Made by a program: the position numbers and the translations under genes
Notes under the pieces: generated by a model
The model's input: the letters and a program-made list of their open reading frames with translations, nothing else
Told to the model about the DNA's origin: nothing
Database searches by the model: none
Assembly (NCBI GenBank): GCA_964539095.1
Contig: CAZIFL010000016.1
Span: 1 to 60,014 of the forward strand
Direction: 5' to 3'
Source of the DNA: DAIPKP01 sp964539095
Lineage (GTDB): Bacteria; Synergistota; Synergistia; Synergistales; Aminiphilaceae
Length of the DNA stretch: 60,014 nt
Part shown: positions 16,042 through 25,133 of the stretch, one piece after another
How the letters are laid out: every line of letters starts with the position of its first letter
Position numbering within the stretch: position 1 is the first letter of the stretch

Positions 16042-16656
16042 CTAATCGCTAGCCTTAAGGGCCTTTCTCCGCTGCCATCCCCAGTATCCCGCCCCCAGAA
16101 GCAGGCAGAACCCCAGAGTTGCGTAGGTGATGGTATGCAGATGCTGGTGGATAAGGGCCTTGTTATCCCCCAGAAGATATCCGAGAAGAGCCAGCACCAC
16201 TACCCATATCCCTGCCCCAAGGGCGGTAAAGAGGGTGAAGATTCCCAGAGGCATCCGGGCCACCCCTGCGGGGAGCGAGATAAGCTGCCGGATGCCGGGG
16301 ATCAGGCGCCCCACAAAGGTGCTGATGTGCCCGTGTCTCGCAAAGTAAACGTCTGCTCGCTCGAGAGCTTCCGGGGAGACAAAGAAATACTTGCCGTACC
16401 GTTCGAAGAAGGGGCGCCCCAGCTTCAGAGCTACCCAGTAGTTGAAGAAAGCTCCTAAAAGGCTTCCGGTGATACCCGCAAGAATAACCAGGGTAAGATC
16501 CATTCTCCCCGTGGCGGCGAGGAACCCCGCCGGAGGGATCACAACCTCGCTGGGAAAGGGGAAGAAGGAAGACTCCACCGTCATAAGCACCACAATCCCC
16601 GTATAGCCCATGTAGCCGATGGTCTCCACCAGCCATGACACAATCTCCATAAGCAT
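16042..16656 (-). CDS. DedA family inner-membrane protein
   Basis: A membrane protein of about 204 residues in the DedA/VTT family; members include undecaprenyl-phosphate recycling transporters (UptA-type). Family marks: VESSFFPFPSEVVIPPAGFLA near the N-terminus, GALLGAFFNYWVALKLGR-like segment after it, and FVGRLIPGIRQLISLPAGVA with the conserved G-R-IP-RQ-S-PAG pattern. Several hydrophobic spans follow to the C-terminus. ATG 16656 sits ten bases after GAGAGG; an in-frame ATG at 16665 is too close to that site. The stop TAG falls in TAGTGGTTAGTGG, which resembles the ends of the dispersed repeat. Confidence 0.85.
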   Translation of the reverse strand: MLMEIVSWLVETIGYMGYTGIVVLMTVESSFFPFPSEVVIPPAGFLAATGRMDLTLVILAGITGSLLGAFFNYWVALKLGRPFFERYGKYFFVSPEALERADVYFARHGHISTFVGRLIPGIRQLISLPAGVARMPLGIFTLFTALGAGIWVVVLALLGYLLGDNKALIHQHLHTITYATLGFCLLLGAGYWGWQRRKALKASD

Positions 16657-16831
16657 TGATTTCATTCCTCTCTGCAGAAAATACTGAGCCCCCTTTTTGA
16701 GGGTAGAGGATATTATACTCTAAAAAAGAGAGTTCTCTTTGGTATACTTAGGTCGTTTTTGCAGGGGAAGGATATCCCCAAAGTATGAAGGATATTTCAA
16801 AGGAGAAAGCCGCCAGGCGGGAGGTTGGAAT

Positions 16832-18466
16832 ATGCAGTACAGACGTTGGAGTTGTATTCTGATAATGTTTCTGATGACGGGGCTTTTTTCCGGGTTCTCT
16901 CCCTGCATCGTCCTGGGGGGTGAAGAGCCCTCGGGGGGGATCCGTCAGGCGCTGGATTACGATCGGCAGATTGCGGAAAAAGAACGTTCTCTCAGGGAAA
17001 TCCATGAAGAGACCATGCGAAACCTCTTTTTCAAGGTTTACGCCGCTACCTGGGAGAGCCGGCAGATGGAATCCCGTCTGGAAAAGGCTCTTCAGGATGC
17101 CATGACGACAGTTCAGGAGGAGTATATTTTTGAGAATCTTCGTATGGTGGATTCGGACTTCCAGAAGCTTTTTGTGGATCAGGTAATCGAAGGGTTCGCC
17201 CTTACCTTCTCCCCCGAATGGGAGGCTTTTCTCGCGCTTCTTCTCGATTCTCTCGCCTCCTCTCTCGAGCGTGATCTCCGCCTCTTTGCCGAAGAGCTTC
17301 GCGCCCTTCGTATGGAGGAGGCCCGCTATCTCCCCGGAGTCGCTCGGCTGGGGGAGGCCTTTCTTCCGCAGCTTCGCCGGGCTGGGGGTGAGACCGCCCA
17401 ATCCGTCTCCCTCTCTCCTCTCTCAGGAACTGTGGAGAGTATAACGGTAAGTGCCACAGGGCTTGTGGTAGCGGTGGCTCTTCGAAAGATTCTCAAAACC
17501 AGAGTGCAGAACTTTGTGCTCAAACGTACGGGGAAGGCAGCCGGGAAGAAGATGCTCGCCCTTGCGGGGGGCCCCTGGATGGTGGGACTCTTCGCCCTCT
17601 GGACCGCCTGGGATGTGGGGATGTTTGTGATGGATGTCTCCACCCTGGATGTCAAAATCCGAGAAGAGCTTACGGCGGCGTTCTCCGAGGCCTACGCCCG
17701 CCGCTGTCCCCAGGAGATGTGGACTGCCCTGGCTCCGGGAATACGTGAGCAGTATGAGCTTGCGGCGATCACCATGAAGGATTTCGACCGCAAGGTGGAG
17801 GCCCTCTCCACCTCTCGGGCCTACCTGGAGGCGGTGGGCTCCCTGCCGGTGCGTGAGCAGGAGCGGGTGGCTGGAGGGCTGGTCATTCTGGAGCGGGAGA
17901 CATCTCTCCCCCTCTCGGTGCTGGCGGAGCAGCTCTCCGCCTCTCTGGTGGCAATGAACGAAAGCCACCTCTATGATCTCGCCTCCATGCTCCGGGAGAT
18001 GAACCCTCAGGAGGCGGTGGCGTGGATTGCCCTAGGCGGGGACTCTATCTTTTCCCTCTGGAGAAGTGCCCCCTCCTCCCTCTGGCGAATCCTCTCCCCC
18101 TCGCCCGAGGCGGTCTCTCTTCTGGAATGGTACGCCCTGCGCAAGCCCCAGGAGCGGAAACTTCTGTTGGAGATCCCCGGTGAATCTCTGATCTGGATCT
18201 TTCGCGAACTCACCCCCCTGGAGCAGGGGCATCTCTTTCGCAAGGGAACCCCGGAAGATCTGGCGGAGGAGATAGCCCGTCTTCAGCGGCTCCCTGCGGG
18301 GCAACGAAAGCCCTACGGTATGGCCTCAAAGATCCTCTCCCTCTGGGACATCGCAACTGCCCTGATAAGCCTCCTCCCCCTCTGGGTAAAGGCGCTTCTC
18401 GCGGGGCTCGGGGGGCTCTGGCTCTTCCGGATAGGGAGAAGGATCATCTTTGGAAGGAGATTCTAG
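16832..18466 (+). CDS. Large exported/membrane protein of unknown function
   Basis: A 544-residue protein of no family I recognise. GGGAGG precedes ATG 16832. A signal peptide or first span (WSCILIMFLMTGLFSGF) is followed by a helical, Glu/Arg-rich region. Two hydrophobic segments lie near residues 205-270 (SATGLVVAVALRKIL, GGPWMVGLFALWTAWDVGMF), a long Leu-rich helical part follows, and there is a C-terminal span (LLPLWVKALLAGLGGLWLF) with a basic tail. It looks like an envelope-anchored scaffold. The small YbjQ-like gene follows five bases after its stop, so they are probably cotranscribed. Confidence 0.65.
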   Translation: MQYRRWSCILIMFLMTGLFSGFSPCIVLGGEEPSGGIRQALDYDRQIAEKERSLREIHEETMRNLFFKVYAATWESRQMESRLEKALQDAMTTVQEEYIFENLRMVDSDFQKLFVDQVIEGFALTFSPEWEAFLALLLDSLASSLERDLRLFAEELRALRMEEARYLPGVARLGEAFLPQLRRAGGETAQSVSLSPLSGTVESITVSATGLVVAVALRKILKTRVQNFVLKRTGKAAGKKMLALAGGPWMVGLFALWTAWDVGMFVMDVSTLDVKIREELTAAFSEAYARRCPQEMWTALAPGIREQYELAAITMKDFDRKVEALSTSRAYLEAVGSLPVREQERVAGGLVILERETSLPLSVLAEQLSASLVAMNESHLYDLASMLREMNPQEAVAWIALGGDSIFSLWRSAPSSLWRILSPSPEAVSLLEWYALRKPQERKLLLEIPGESLIWIFRELTPLEQGHLFRKGTPEDLAEEIARLQRLPAGQRKPYGMASKILSLWDIATALISLLPLWVKALLAGLGGLWLFRIGRRIIFGRRF

Positions 18467-18471
18467 CACAT

Positions 18472-18813
18472 ATGAAAGAACGAGAGATTCCCGAATCAGA
18501 ACTTCTGCTCTCCACGGGACCCGAAGGATGTCCCCAAAATGCACGGATTCTTGGCCCCGTCTGGGGAAGCTGTGTCCTGAGCCGTTCGCTGGTAAAGGAT
18601 TTCAGCTCTGCCCTGCGCAACATGGCGGGGGGGGAGCTGAAAGCCTACACGGGGCTTCTGGATGACGCAGTAGATCGTGCCATGGAGCGGCTCCGCCAGC
18701 GAGGGGCCGCCATGGGGGCCCACGGCATAAGCTCCATACGCATCGCCACCCCGGAGGTCTCCGGAGGCGCCGCCGAGGTCGTCGTCATGGGAACCGCCTG
18801 GCGCAGATCTTAG
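18472..18813 (+). CDS. YbjQ/UPF0145 family protein
   Basis: A 113-residue cytoplasmic protein of the UPF0145 (YbjQ-like) family. It has the family's GPVWGSCVLSRSLVKDF opening, the GGELKAYTGLLDDAVDRAM helix, and AMGAHGISSIRI followed by a strand ending in VVVMGTAWR. Family members are often annotated as heavy-metal binding from structure alone; their role is unknown. AAGGAGA lies before the ATG. It is the last gene of a two-gene unit and is followed by a strong terminator. Confidence 0.85.
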   Translation: MKEREIPESELLLSTGPEGCPQNARILGPVWGSCVLSRSLVKDFSSALRNMAGGELKAYTGLLDDAVDRAMERLRQRGAAMGAHGISSIRIATPEVSGGAAEVVVMGTAWRRS

Positions 18814-18829
18814 AGCGGGCCATATCATA

Positions 18830-18869
18830 AGAGGAAGCCCCCCTGCCTTCGGGCAAGGGGGCTTCCTCT
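18830..18869. terminator. Bidirectional terminator with UUCG loop
   Basis: An 18-base stem, AGAGGAAGCCCCCCTGCC against GGCAAGGGGGCTTCCTCT with one mismatch, is closed by TTCG. It lies between two convergent genes. Confidence 0.85.
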
Positions 18870-18895
18870 ATGTTTTGAGTTCTATCGTGAGCCTC

Positions 18896-20206
18896 TTATT
18901 CCCGAGGGAGCAAGCCTTTGGCCCGGTAGATTTTGGAAGCATAGGCCCAGAGTCGGGGATGGTTCCGCAGAAAGAGAACACCCCCAAGAATGCAGAAAAC
19001 GCCCCCGCACCCCAGGGTAAGGGGGGCTCCGAAATGCGAGGCAAGCCACCCCGTGAGAAGGCTTCCGAAGGGGGAGATCCCCAGAATGGAGATGGTATAG
19101 AGGCTCATCACCCGGCTCCGTTTATCCTCATCCACGAGAACCTGCAGAAGGGTATTGCAGGAAACCAGAAGAGAGACCATGCCGAACCCGATACATCCCA
19201 TGAGGAGAAAAGAAAGGGGAAACCAGCGGGATGCAGAGAAGAGGGTTACGCTGGCACCGAAGAGGCATACCGATATTCCCAAAACCTTCCCGAGCCCTAC
19301 CGGAGAGGGGCGCATGGCAAGGCGAAGAGAGGCTATCAGGGCTCCTATTCCGGTAGCCCCCAGCAGAAAACCCAGGCTTTTCGGCCCCCCATGAAGAATA
19401 TCTCTTGCAAAAACGGGGAGCATCACCAGGTAGGGGAGGCCGCAGAGGCTTATAAGTACCAGAACAAGAAGAATGGCCCGGATGGGAGGATTTCCCCAGG
19501 CGTAGCGAATTCCTTCGGAGATGCGGCTTTTCATGGATTCCGCATCATTCCTCTCCTCTTCTTTCCGTGGAGCTATGCGCATTATCCATAGGGCTAGCAG
19601 AGAAGCACCGTAGGAGAGGCCGTTTGCAAGAAAACAGAGCCCCTCCCCCACCAGGGCGATCACCACCCCCGCGAGAGAAGGCCCCACAAGACGGGCAGTA
19701 TTGAAAAGGGAGGAGTTCAGGGCGATGGCATTTCCCACATCCTCTGGACGATCCACCATCTGCACCACAAAGGCCTGCCGGGCGGGGATGTCGAAGGCGT
19801 TGATGATCCCCAGAAAAACGCTTAAAAGAAGGACATGCCAGTAAGCCACGGTACCCGTAAGGGTAAGAACAGCCAGCAGCAAAGCCTGTACCATGCTCAG
19901 CATCTGGCAGAGCATGATCGTTCTTCTAAGATCCCACTTCTCCAGAAGCGCTCCCGCAAAAAAACCGAGAAAGAGTACCGGAATCTGCCCCGCAAAATCT
20001 ACCAGCCCGAGATGCAGAGAGGAGTTTGTAAGACGGTAGATAAGCCAGCTCATGGCCACCCGCTGCATCCAGAGCCCTACCAGTGAGACCGTCTGACCTG
20101 TGAAGAAGAGGCGGTAGTTGCGGTAGCGAAACGCTCGGGTCATATGGTGGGATGTCCAGTCTTTGGGAAAGAGTATGTCCGGGGCGAAGCGGCGGGAGCC
20201 TGTCAT
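18896..20206 (-). CDS. Major facilitator superfamily exporter (EntS-like)
   Basis: A 436-residue, roughly 12-span transporter of the MFS DHA3/EntS type, which exports small molecules such as drugs or siderophores by proton exchange. Marks: RAFRYRNYRLFFTGQTVSL at the first span, WDLRRTIMLCQML after span 2, FDIPARQAFVVQMVDRPEDV and NAIALNSSLFNTARLVGPSL (the MFS_3 signature), and DEDKRSRVMSLYTISILG in the second half. The ATG at 20206 follows GGAAAGGA. The substrate cannot be predicted. The gap to the nrd terminator (20207-20384) shows nothing clear. Confidence 0.88.
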   Translation of the reverse strand: MTGSRRFAPDILFPKDWTSHHMTRAFRYRNYRLFFTGQTVSLVGLWMQRVAMSWLIYRLTNSSLHLGLVDFAGQIPVLFLGFFAGALLEKWDLRRTIMLCQMLSMVQALLLAVLTLTGTVAYWHVLLLSVFLGIINAFDIPARQAFVVQMVDRPEDVGNAIALNSSLFNTARLVGPSLAGVVIALVGEGLCFLANGLSYGASLLALWIMRIAPRKEEERNDAESMKSRISEGIRYAWGNPPIRAILLVLVLISLCGLPYLVMLPVFARDILHGGPKSLGFLLGATGIGALIASLRLAMRPSPVGLGKVLGISVCLFGASVTLFSASRWFPLSFLLMGCIGFGMVSLLVSCNTLLQVLVDEDKRSRVMSLYTISILGISPFGSLLTGWLASHFGAPLTLGCGGVFCILGGVLFLRNHPRLWAYASKIYRAKGLLPRE

Positions 20207-20384
20207 GGAAATCGTCCTTTCCTGAATGAGGGGGAGTTGTCTGGTTTTTGTGAGTCCATGCAGAGCTGCGTACAACTCTGCAAAAAGATTTCGTAGATTG
20301 CCAGCAGAGTATACCAAAAAAGAACCGATCCACCACGATCCAATCCCGTTTTGGCGACGAACCCCTCAAAAAACGTAAAAAAGA

Positions 20385-20433
20385 TCCCCGGAGCATGCAC
20401 GACGTATTGTTTCGCATCGGTATGCTCCGGGGA
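20385..20433 (-). terminator. Terminator of the nrd operon
   Basis: Perfect arms TCCCCGGAGCAT and ATGCTCCGGGGA with a 25-base loop. On the minus strand the stem is followed by TCTTTTTTACGTTTTTT, a good T-tract. Confidence 0.8.
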
Positions 20434-20448
20434 CGGCGCTTTCAGCCT

Positions 20449-20631
20449 TTAAACCTTTTCGAAAAGCTCCTCCCGAGAAGCAAATTCGGAGATCTCCGAG
20501 GCCTCGGAAACGTTAAAGGTCCTCCGATCCTGAAATTCTTCTCGCTTGCCTTTATTCCACTGGGAGAGGGGGGTCAAAAATCCTACCACCCGGGAATAGA
20601 CCTCACAACGGGTACGTCTCTGCTCTTCCAT
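20449..20631 (-). CDS. Stand-alone glycyl-radical domain of anaerobic ribonucleotide reductase
   Basis: A 60-residue protein. The segment CEVYSRVVGFLTPLSQWNKG with the following KREEF matches the extreme C-terminus of NrdD, where the glycine in RVxGY/F carries the catalytic radical. The large NrdD subunit in this operon (21349-23430) stops after its zinc-site cysteines and has no such segment. I infer the reductase is split: this peptide docks on the large subunit and is activated by NrdG, encoded 21 bases upstream. Compare the spare-part protein GrcA/YfiD of pyruvate formate-lyase. Start ATG 20631. Confidence 0.85.
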   Translation of the reverse strand: MEEQRRTRCEVYSRVVGFLTPLSQWNKGKREEFQDRRTFNVSEASEISEFASREELFEKV

Positions 20632-20652
20632 ATCATATGCTCCTTTCGTGCG

Positions 20653-21342
20653 TCATTCTCGCACAATCGCCCGTGCCGCATAGGGGGCTGCAAGGCGTTG
20701 CCATGCCTCCATCTCGGCGCCTGTAAAGGTTCGTTCCTCCTCCAGAGAGGGGTCCAGCGTCTTGCCGGGGCGGAAGCGCTGCAGTACCCAGAGGGGAACT
20801 CCCTGAATCCATGTACCCATATCCTCCAGGATCTCCCTGGAGTGGAACCGGGGGAGCAGGGTGCTCCGGCATTCGAAGGGAACCCCGCCTTCCCGAAGCA
20901 TCTTCAGAGAAGCCCCCACTCTTTCGCCTGATCCCGGAAAGCCCGAAAGAGCGTCATACTCCCCGGGGGATGTCTTTATATCCAGCGCCACGTACGCCGC
21001 TAGCCCCTCCTGCAAAACCTCCTGCAGCCGATCCGGAAAGGATCCGTTGGTGTCCAGTTTGATGGCGAACCCCCGGCGCCGGATCTCTCCCAGAAAATCC
21101 AGAAGATCCCGTTGCATGAAAGGCTCTCCACCGGTGACGCAGACCCCGTCCAAAATGCCCCTTCGGCTCTCCAGAAAACTCCAGAAGGAGGTGAGATTCT
21201 CCGGCTCCTCCTGGGGGAAAGGGATCAGCTCGGTGTTGTAGCAGTAGGGGCAACGGAAGTTACACCCCCGGGTAAAGACGATGCAGGCCAGGCGATCCGG
21301 AAAATCCAGAAGGGTAGTTTTCTGCAATCCCCCGATATACAT
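20653..21342 (-). CDS. nrdG: Anaerobic ribonucleoside-triphosphate reductase activating protein
   Basis: A 229-residue radical SAM enzyme that uses S-adenosylmethionine and a 4Fe-4S cluster to create the glycyl radical on the anaerobic reductase. The cluster motif is CNFRCPYC (CxxxCxxC, about residues 27-34), with VTGGEP (SAM contact) at about 70 and a DTNGSFP strand. It is of the longer pflA-like NrdG type. It starts six bases after nrdD stops and ends 21 bases before the separate glycyl-radical domain gene. Confidence 0.93.
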   Translation of the reverse strand: MYIGGLQKTTLLDFPDRLACIVFTRGCNFRCPYCYNTELIPFPQEEPENLTSFWSFLESRRGILDGVCVTGGEPFMQRDLLDFLGEIRRRGFAIKLDTNGSFPDRLQEVLQEGLAAYVALDIKTSPGEYDALSGFPGSGERVGASLKMLREGGVPFECRSTLLPRFHSREILEDMGTWIQGVPLWVLQRFRPGKTLDPSLEEERTFTGAEMEAWQRLAAPYAARAIVRE

Positions 21343-21348
21343 GCTCTG

Positions 21349-23430
21349 CTACTGCTCCATCCCCTGGGGCATGACTTCGGGGATCTCCCGGGAGTTCGCA
21401 CGTTCTCCTTCCACGTACCCCATCTCCTCATCGCACTTGGGGCAGAACTCGTGTTCCCCGGGGATGTAACCGTGGATGGGGCAGATGCTGAAGGAGGGGG
21501 TGATGGTGTAGTAGGGGAGATGAAAGTTCTCCGCAATCCGCCGCACCAGGCGTTTGGTGGCCTCCCCCGAAGGCATCCGCTCCCCCAGAAATCCGTGGAA
21601 GACCGTCCCCCCCGTGTAGAGCACCTGAAGCTGATCCTGCAGATAGAGGGCCTCGAAGAGATCCTCCGTAAAGCCTACGGGGAGCTGGGAGGAGTTGGTG
21701 TAGTAGGGCTCCGCATGTCGTTCCTGACAGGCCTCATGATTGGCACAGATAATGGCATCCCCGAAAAGATCCCGGTCGATCCGGGCGAAACGGTAGGAGG
21801 TTCCCTCTGCAGGGGTGGCCTCCAGATTGTAGAGCTGCTCCGTCCCCTCCTGGTACTCCAGAAGCTTGTCCCGCATGGCCTCCATAATCCGGGCGGCGAA
21901 GGCGATCCCCTCCGGGGTGGTAAGATCCCTTCCCATAAAGTTGCGCACCGCCTCGTTCATGCCGTTCAGGCCGATGGTGTTGAAGTGGTTGTTCCAGTAG
22001 CAGCCGCTGGTCTCCTTGATATGCCGGAGGTAGAACTTGGAGTAGGGGTAGAGGTTCGCCTCGGTGAGACGCTCCAGAATCTTGCGCTTGATCTCCAGGC
22101 TCTCCCGGGCGATCTCCATGAGGGCGAAGGTGCGCTCCAGGAACTCCTCCTCGGTTCGTGAGAGATGCCCGATCCGGGGCATGTTGAGGGTTACCACCCC
22201 GATGGAGCCCGTCATGGGGTTGGAGCCGAAGAGGCCCCCCCCCCGTTTGCGCAGCACCGCGTTATCCAGTCGGAGACGGCAGCACATGCTCCGCACGTCG
22301 TCGGGGTTCATGTCGGAGTTCACGAAGTTGGAGAAGTAGGGTATGCCGTACCGGGCGGTCATCTCCCACACCGGGGCGAGAACCTCGTTATCCCAGTCGA
22401 AATCGTTGGTGACGTTGTAGGTGGGGATGGGGAAGGGGAAGACCTTTCCCGTGGCGTCTCCCTCCAGCATCACCTCCGCAAAGGCTCGGTTGATCATATC
22501 CATCTCCCGCTGAAAATCTCCGTAGACCCGGTCGATGGGGTTGCCTCCCACGATGGCGGGGAGCTTCCCCAGGGAGGAGGGCACCGAAAGGTCCATGGTG
22601 ATATTCGTAAAGGGAGTCTGGAACCCTACCCGGGTGGGGACGTTCAGGTTAAAGACAAACTCCTGAAGCGCCTGCTTCACATCCCGGTAGGAGAGGTTGT
22701 CGTAGGCGATAAAGGGGGCCAGAAGGGTATCGAAGTTCGAAAAGGCCTGGGCCCCTGCGGCCTCCCCCTGCATGGTGTAGAAAAAGTTCACGATCTGCCC
22801 CAGGGCGGTGCGGAAATGCTTGGGAGGGCGGCTCCCGATCTTGGTCTGTACCCCGGTGAAGCCGTTCATGAGCAGATCCTGAAGATCCCAGCCGCAGCAG
22901 TAGACTGAAAGGTTGCTCAAATCATGAATATGAAGATCCCCCGAAAGATGAGCCTCCCGGATCTTTTTGGGGTAGATCTCGTGAAGCCAGTACTGGCTGG
23001 TGATCTCCGAAGCGATGTAGTTGTTCAGCCCCTGGAGGGAGTAGCTCATGTTGCTGTTCTCATGCACCTTCCAATCCAGCTTTTTCAGGTATTTCTGCAC
23101 AAGATCCGCCGCACCCTCCAGGAGTTTTTTAGTATCCCGGAGCCGGGCGTGCTGCTCCCGATAGAGGATGTAGGCCTTGGCTACCTCTGCATACCCCCCC
23201 TCAATGAGCAGCTTTTCGACCAGGTCCTGAACCTGCTCCACCGTGGGAAGATGGTTTTCGTCGAAGAAGATGTTGAGGTATGATAAGGCCTTGTTCGTAA
23301 TCTCATCCGCCACCGCATCTTCCTGGGATGCCCCCGCGGCATGGGCTGCCTTCTTTACGGCGTTCCAGATCTTTTGAGGTTGGAAGGGGACCTGCTGACC
23401 GTCCCGTTTGCGTATAAATCCTGCAGTCAT
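21349..23430 (-). CDS. nrdD: Anaerobic ribonucleoside-triphosphate reductase, large subunit lacking its glycyl-radical tail
   Basis: A 693-residue class III ribonucleotide reductase, which makes deoxynucleotides without oxygen. An ATP-cone lies at residues 5-95 (IRKRDGQQVPFQPQKIWNAV). The catalytic barrel follows, with DLHIHDLSNLSVYCCGWDLQ, NITMDLSVPSSLGKLP, PYFSNFVNSDMNPDDVRSMC and CYWNNHFNTIGLNGMNE. The zinc site CPIHGY ... CPKC lies near residue 665. The chain then ends at PQGMEQ without the RVxGY glycine segment, which is a separate gene at 20449-20631. Two NrdR boxes lie about 180-230 bases upstream. Confidence 0.93.
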   Translation of the reverse strand: MTAGFIRKRDGQQVPFQPQKIWNAVKKAAHAAGASQEDAVADEITNKALSYLNIFFDENHLPTVEQVQDLVEKLLIEGGYAEVAKAYILYREQHARLRDTKKLLEGAADLVQKYLKKLDWKVHENSNMSYSLQGLNNYIASEITSQYWLHEIYPKKIREAHLSGDLHIHDLSNLSVYCCGWDLQDLLMNGFTGVQTKIGSRPPKHFRTALGQIVNFFYTMQGEAAGAQAFSNFDTLLAPFIAYDNLSYRDVKQALQEFVFNLNVPTRVGFQTPFTNITMDLSVPSSLGKLPAIVGGNPIDRVYGDFQREMDMINRAFAEVMLEGDATGKVFPFPIPTYNVTNDFDWDNEVLAPVWEMTARYGIPYFSNFVNSDMNPDDVRSMCCRLRLDNAVLRKRGGGLFGSNPMTGSIGVVTLNMPRIGHLSRTEEEFLERTFALMEIARESLEIKRKILERLTEANLYPYSKFYLRHIKETSGCYWNNHFNTIGLNGMNEAVRNFMGRDLTTPEGIAFAARIMEAMRDKLLEYQEGTEQLYNLEATPAEGTSYRFARIDRDLFGDAIICANHEACQERHAEPYYTNSSQLPVGFTEDLFEALYLQDQLQVLYTGGTVFHGFLGERMPSGEATKRLVRRIAENFHLPYYTITPSFSICPIHGYIPGEHEFCPKCDEEMGYVEGERANSREIPEVMPQGMEQ

Positions 23431-23611
23431 GAATTTTTCTCCTTACATACCCAATGCGTGCCGGAAACGCTTTTCCGGCCCTATGCTCCCCGGGGCTGAT
23501 CCGGGAAGAGATAACGGCTGCTCACGTGAGTGGTGAAGCTCCGAGAAGAGGCTTCTCTCGACATTTCCTCCTCATGGTATCAGAAGTGGGCGCTTCTTCC
23601 TAGAGACTTGA

Positions 23612-23657
23612 GCACTATATATGGTGTTTGATCGAAAAAGGCCACAATATATGTGGA
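23612..23657. promoter_or_regulatory. Paired NrdR boxes controlling the nrd operon
   Basis: GCACTATATATGGTGT (23612-23627) and CCACAATATATGTGGA (23642-23657) both resemble the NrdR consensus ACACWATATWTTGT. Their centres are 30 bases apart, close to three helical turns, as in known NrdR targets. They are about 180 bases upstream of nrdD. The rest of 23431-23960 holds no gene that I can support. Confidence 0.7.
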
Positions 23658-23960
23658 TATCTTGGTGGAGATGTGGTGGATACTCTGTGGATAGCTTCCT
23701 GAAGAACTCTCGGAGAAAAAAGAGCAAAAGATTTTTCCCTTTCCTTCGAATTGCTGGTACAATGCTCGGCAGAGATATACGCTATGGGGGAATTTTCGGG
23801 ATTCCCGGAATACAAAGCGCGTGGATACACACGAACGTACCCATCCCTTTCTTCCGGCGATAGTGTAGTGACGACCAAAGACCAAAGCTTCTTCAGTACA
23901 AACATACTCCAGCCGAGAGAAGCCTTCGGGCCTCTCCAGCTTATGTGAGGTGACCCTCCT

Positions 23961-25133
23961 GTGCAGGTACCCCTTTCGAGTGCCCAGATTTTCGAAGATG
24001 ATATCCAGGCGGTGGTAGAAACGCTCCGCTCCGGGCGCATTGCCCTGGGGCCGCAGATCCGTGCCTTTGAGAAGGATCTCGCTGCCCGGGCAGGAGTTCC
24101 CCATGCGGTGGCCTGTTCCAGCGGTACCGCAGCGCTTCATGTGCTTCTCGAAGCGTCGGGGATTCGTGCCGGAGATCTGGTGCTTACCACCCCCTTCAGC
24201 TTTGTGGCCAGTAGCAACGTGCTTCTTATGCTTGGGGCGATCCCCCTCTTTGTGGACATTGCCCGCAGCACCCTTATGCCCTCGGTACCGCAGATTGAGC
24301 GCCTGACCCGCCAGATTCGCGCCGGGAATTTTGTGCTCCCCGGGGAGTCTGCCCCCTGCGACCCCGCACGGCTGAAGGGGATGCTCTTTGTGGATGTCTT
24401 CGGTATGCCCGCCCCCTGGGAAGAGATGGAGCTTCTGGCGAAACAGGAAAATCTTCTTCTTTTTGAGGATAGCTGCGAGGCCCTGGGGGGACGTCTTGAG
24501 GGGCGCCCCTGCGGCAGCTTCGGTGTGGGGGGGGCCTTTGCCTTCTACCCCAATAAACAGATCACCACGGGAGAGGGTGGGGTGGTGGTGACCAAGAGTG
24601 CGGAGATCGCCTCCATCTGCCGTTCCCTCATTAATCAGGGGCGGGATGACAGCGGAACCTGGCTCTCTCACGTGCGGCTGGGGTACAACTACCGCATGAG
24701 TGAACTCACCGCAGCTCTGGGGCGTTCCCAGCTCTCCCGGCTCGACCCGATTCTCGAAAAGCGCAACCAGGTGGCGCTCCGCTACGAGAGCCTTCTGGGG
24801 CACCTTTCGGAGGTTATTCTTCCGGCTCCTCCCGCCTGGACGGATCTGCCAAGCTGGTTCGTCTATGTCGTCCGGCTGAAAAACCCTGCCCTCCGGGAGA
24901 GGGTGATGGCACATCTCCAGAGCCGAGGGGTGGAGTGCAAACCCTATTTCACCCCCATACCACTCCAGCCCTTCTATGCGGATCGCTTCGGCTATAAGGA
25001 GGGGGATTTCCCGGTGATGGACGAGATCTGTTCCTCCGTGCTGGCCCTTCCCTTCTATACAGATCTTGATGAAGCCTCTCAGAAGTACGTGGCCCAATGC
25101 CTGGAAGAGGCCCTCTCTTATGTCGCGCTTTAA
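23961..25133 (+). CDS. PLP-dependent sugar aminotransferase (DegT/DnrJ family, PglE-like)
   Basis: A 390-residue nucleotide-sugar aminotransferase. With the next gene it should convert UDP-4-keto-6-deoxy-GlcNAc to the 4-amino sugar on the way to bacillosamine. Family marks: VPLSSAQIFEDDIQAVVETL, GVPHAVACSSGTAALHVLLE (cofactor phosphate), LLLFEDSCEALGG, and AFYPNKQITTGEGG, where the lysine binds PLP. GTG 23961 follows GTGAGGTGA. It overlaps the following gene by 14 bases. It is the first gene of the glycan locus. Confidence 0.88.
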   Translation: MQVPLSSAQIFEDDIQAVVETLRSGRIALGPQIRAFEKDLAARAGVPHAVACSSGTAALHVLLEASGIRAGDLVLTTPFSFVASSNVLLMLGAIPLFVDIARSTLMPSVPQIERLTRQIRAGNFVLPGESAPCDPARLKGMLFVDVFGMPAPWEEMELLAKQENLLLFEDSCEALGGRLEGRPCGSFGVGGAFAFYPNKQITTGEGGVVVTKSAEIASICRSLINQGRDDSGTWLSHVRLGYNYRMSELTAALGRSQLSRLDPILEKRNQVALRYESLLGHLSEVILPAPPAWTDLPSWFVYVVRLKNPALRERVMAHLQSRGVECKPYFTPIPLQPFYADRFGYKEGDFPVMDEICSSVLALPFYTDLDEASQKYVAQCLEEALSYVAL

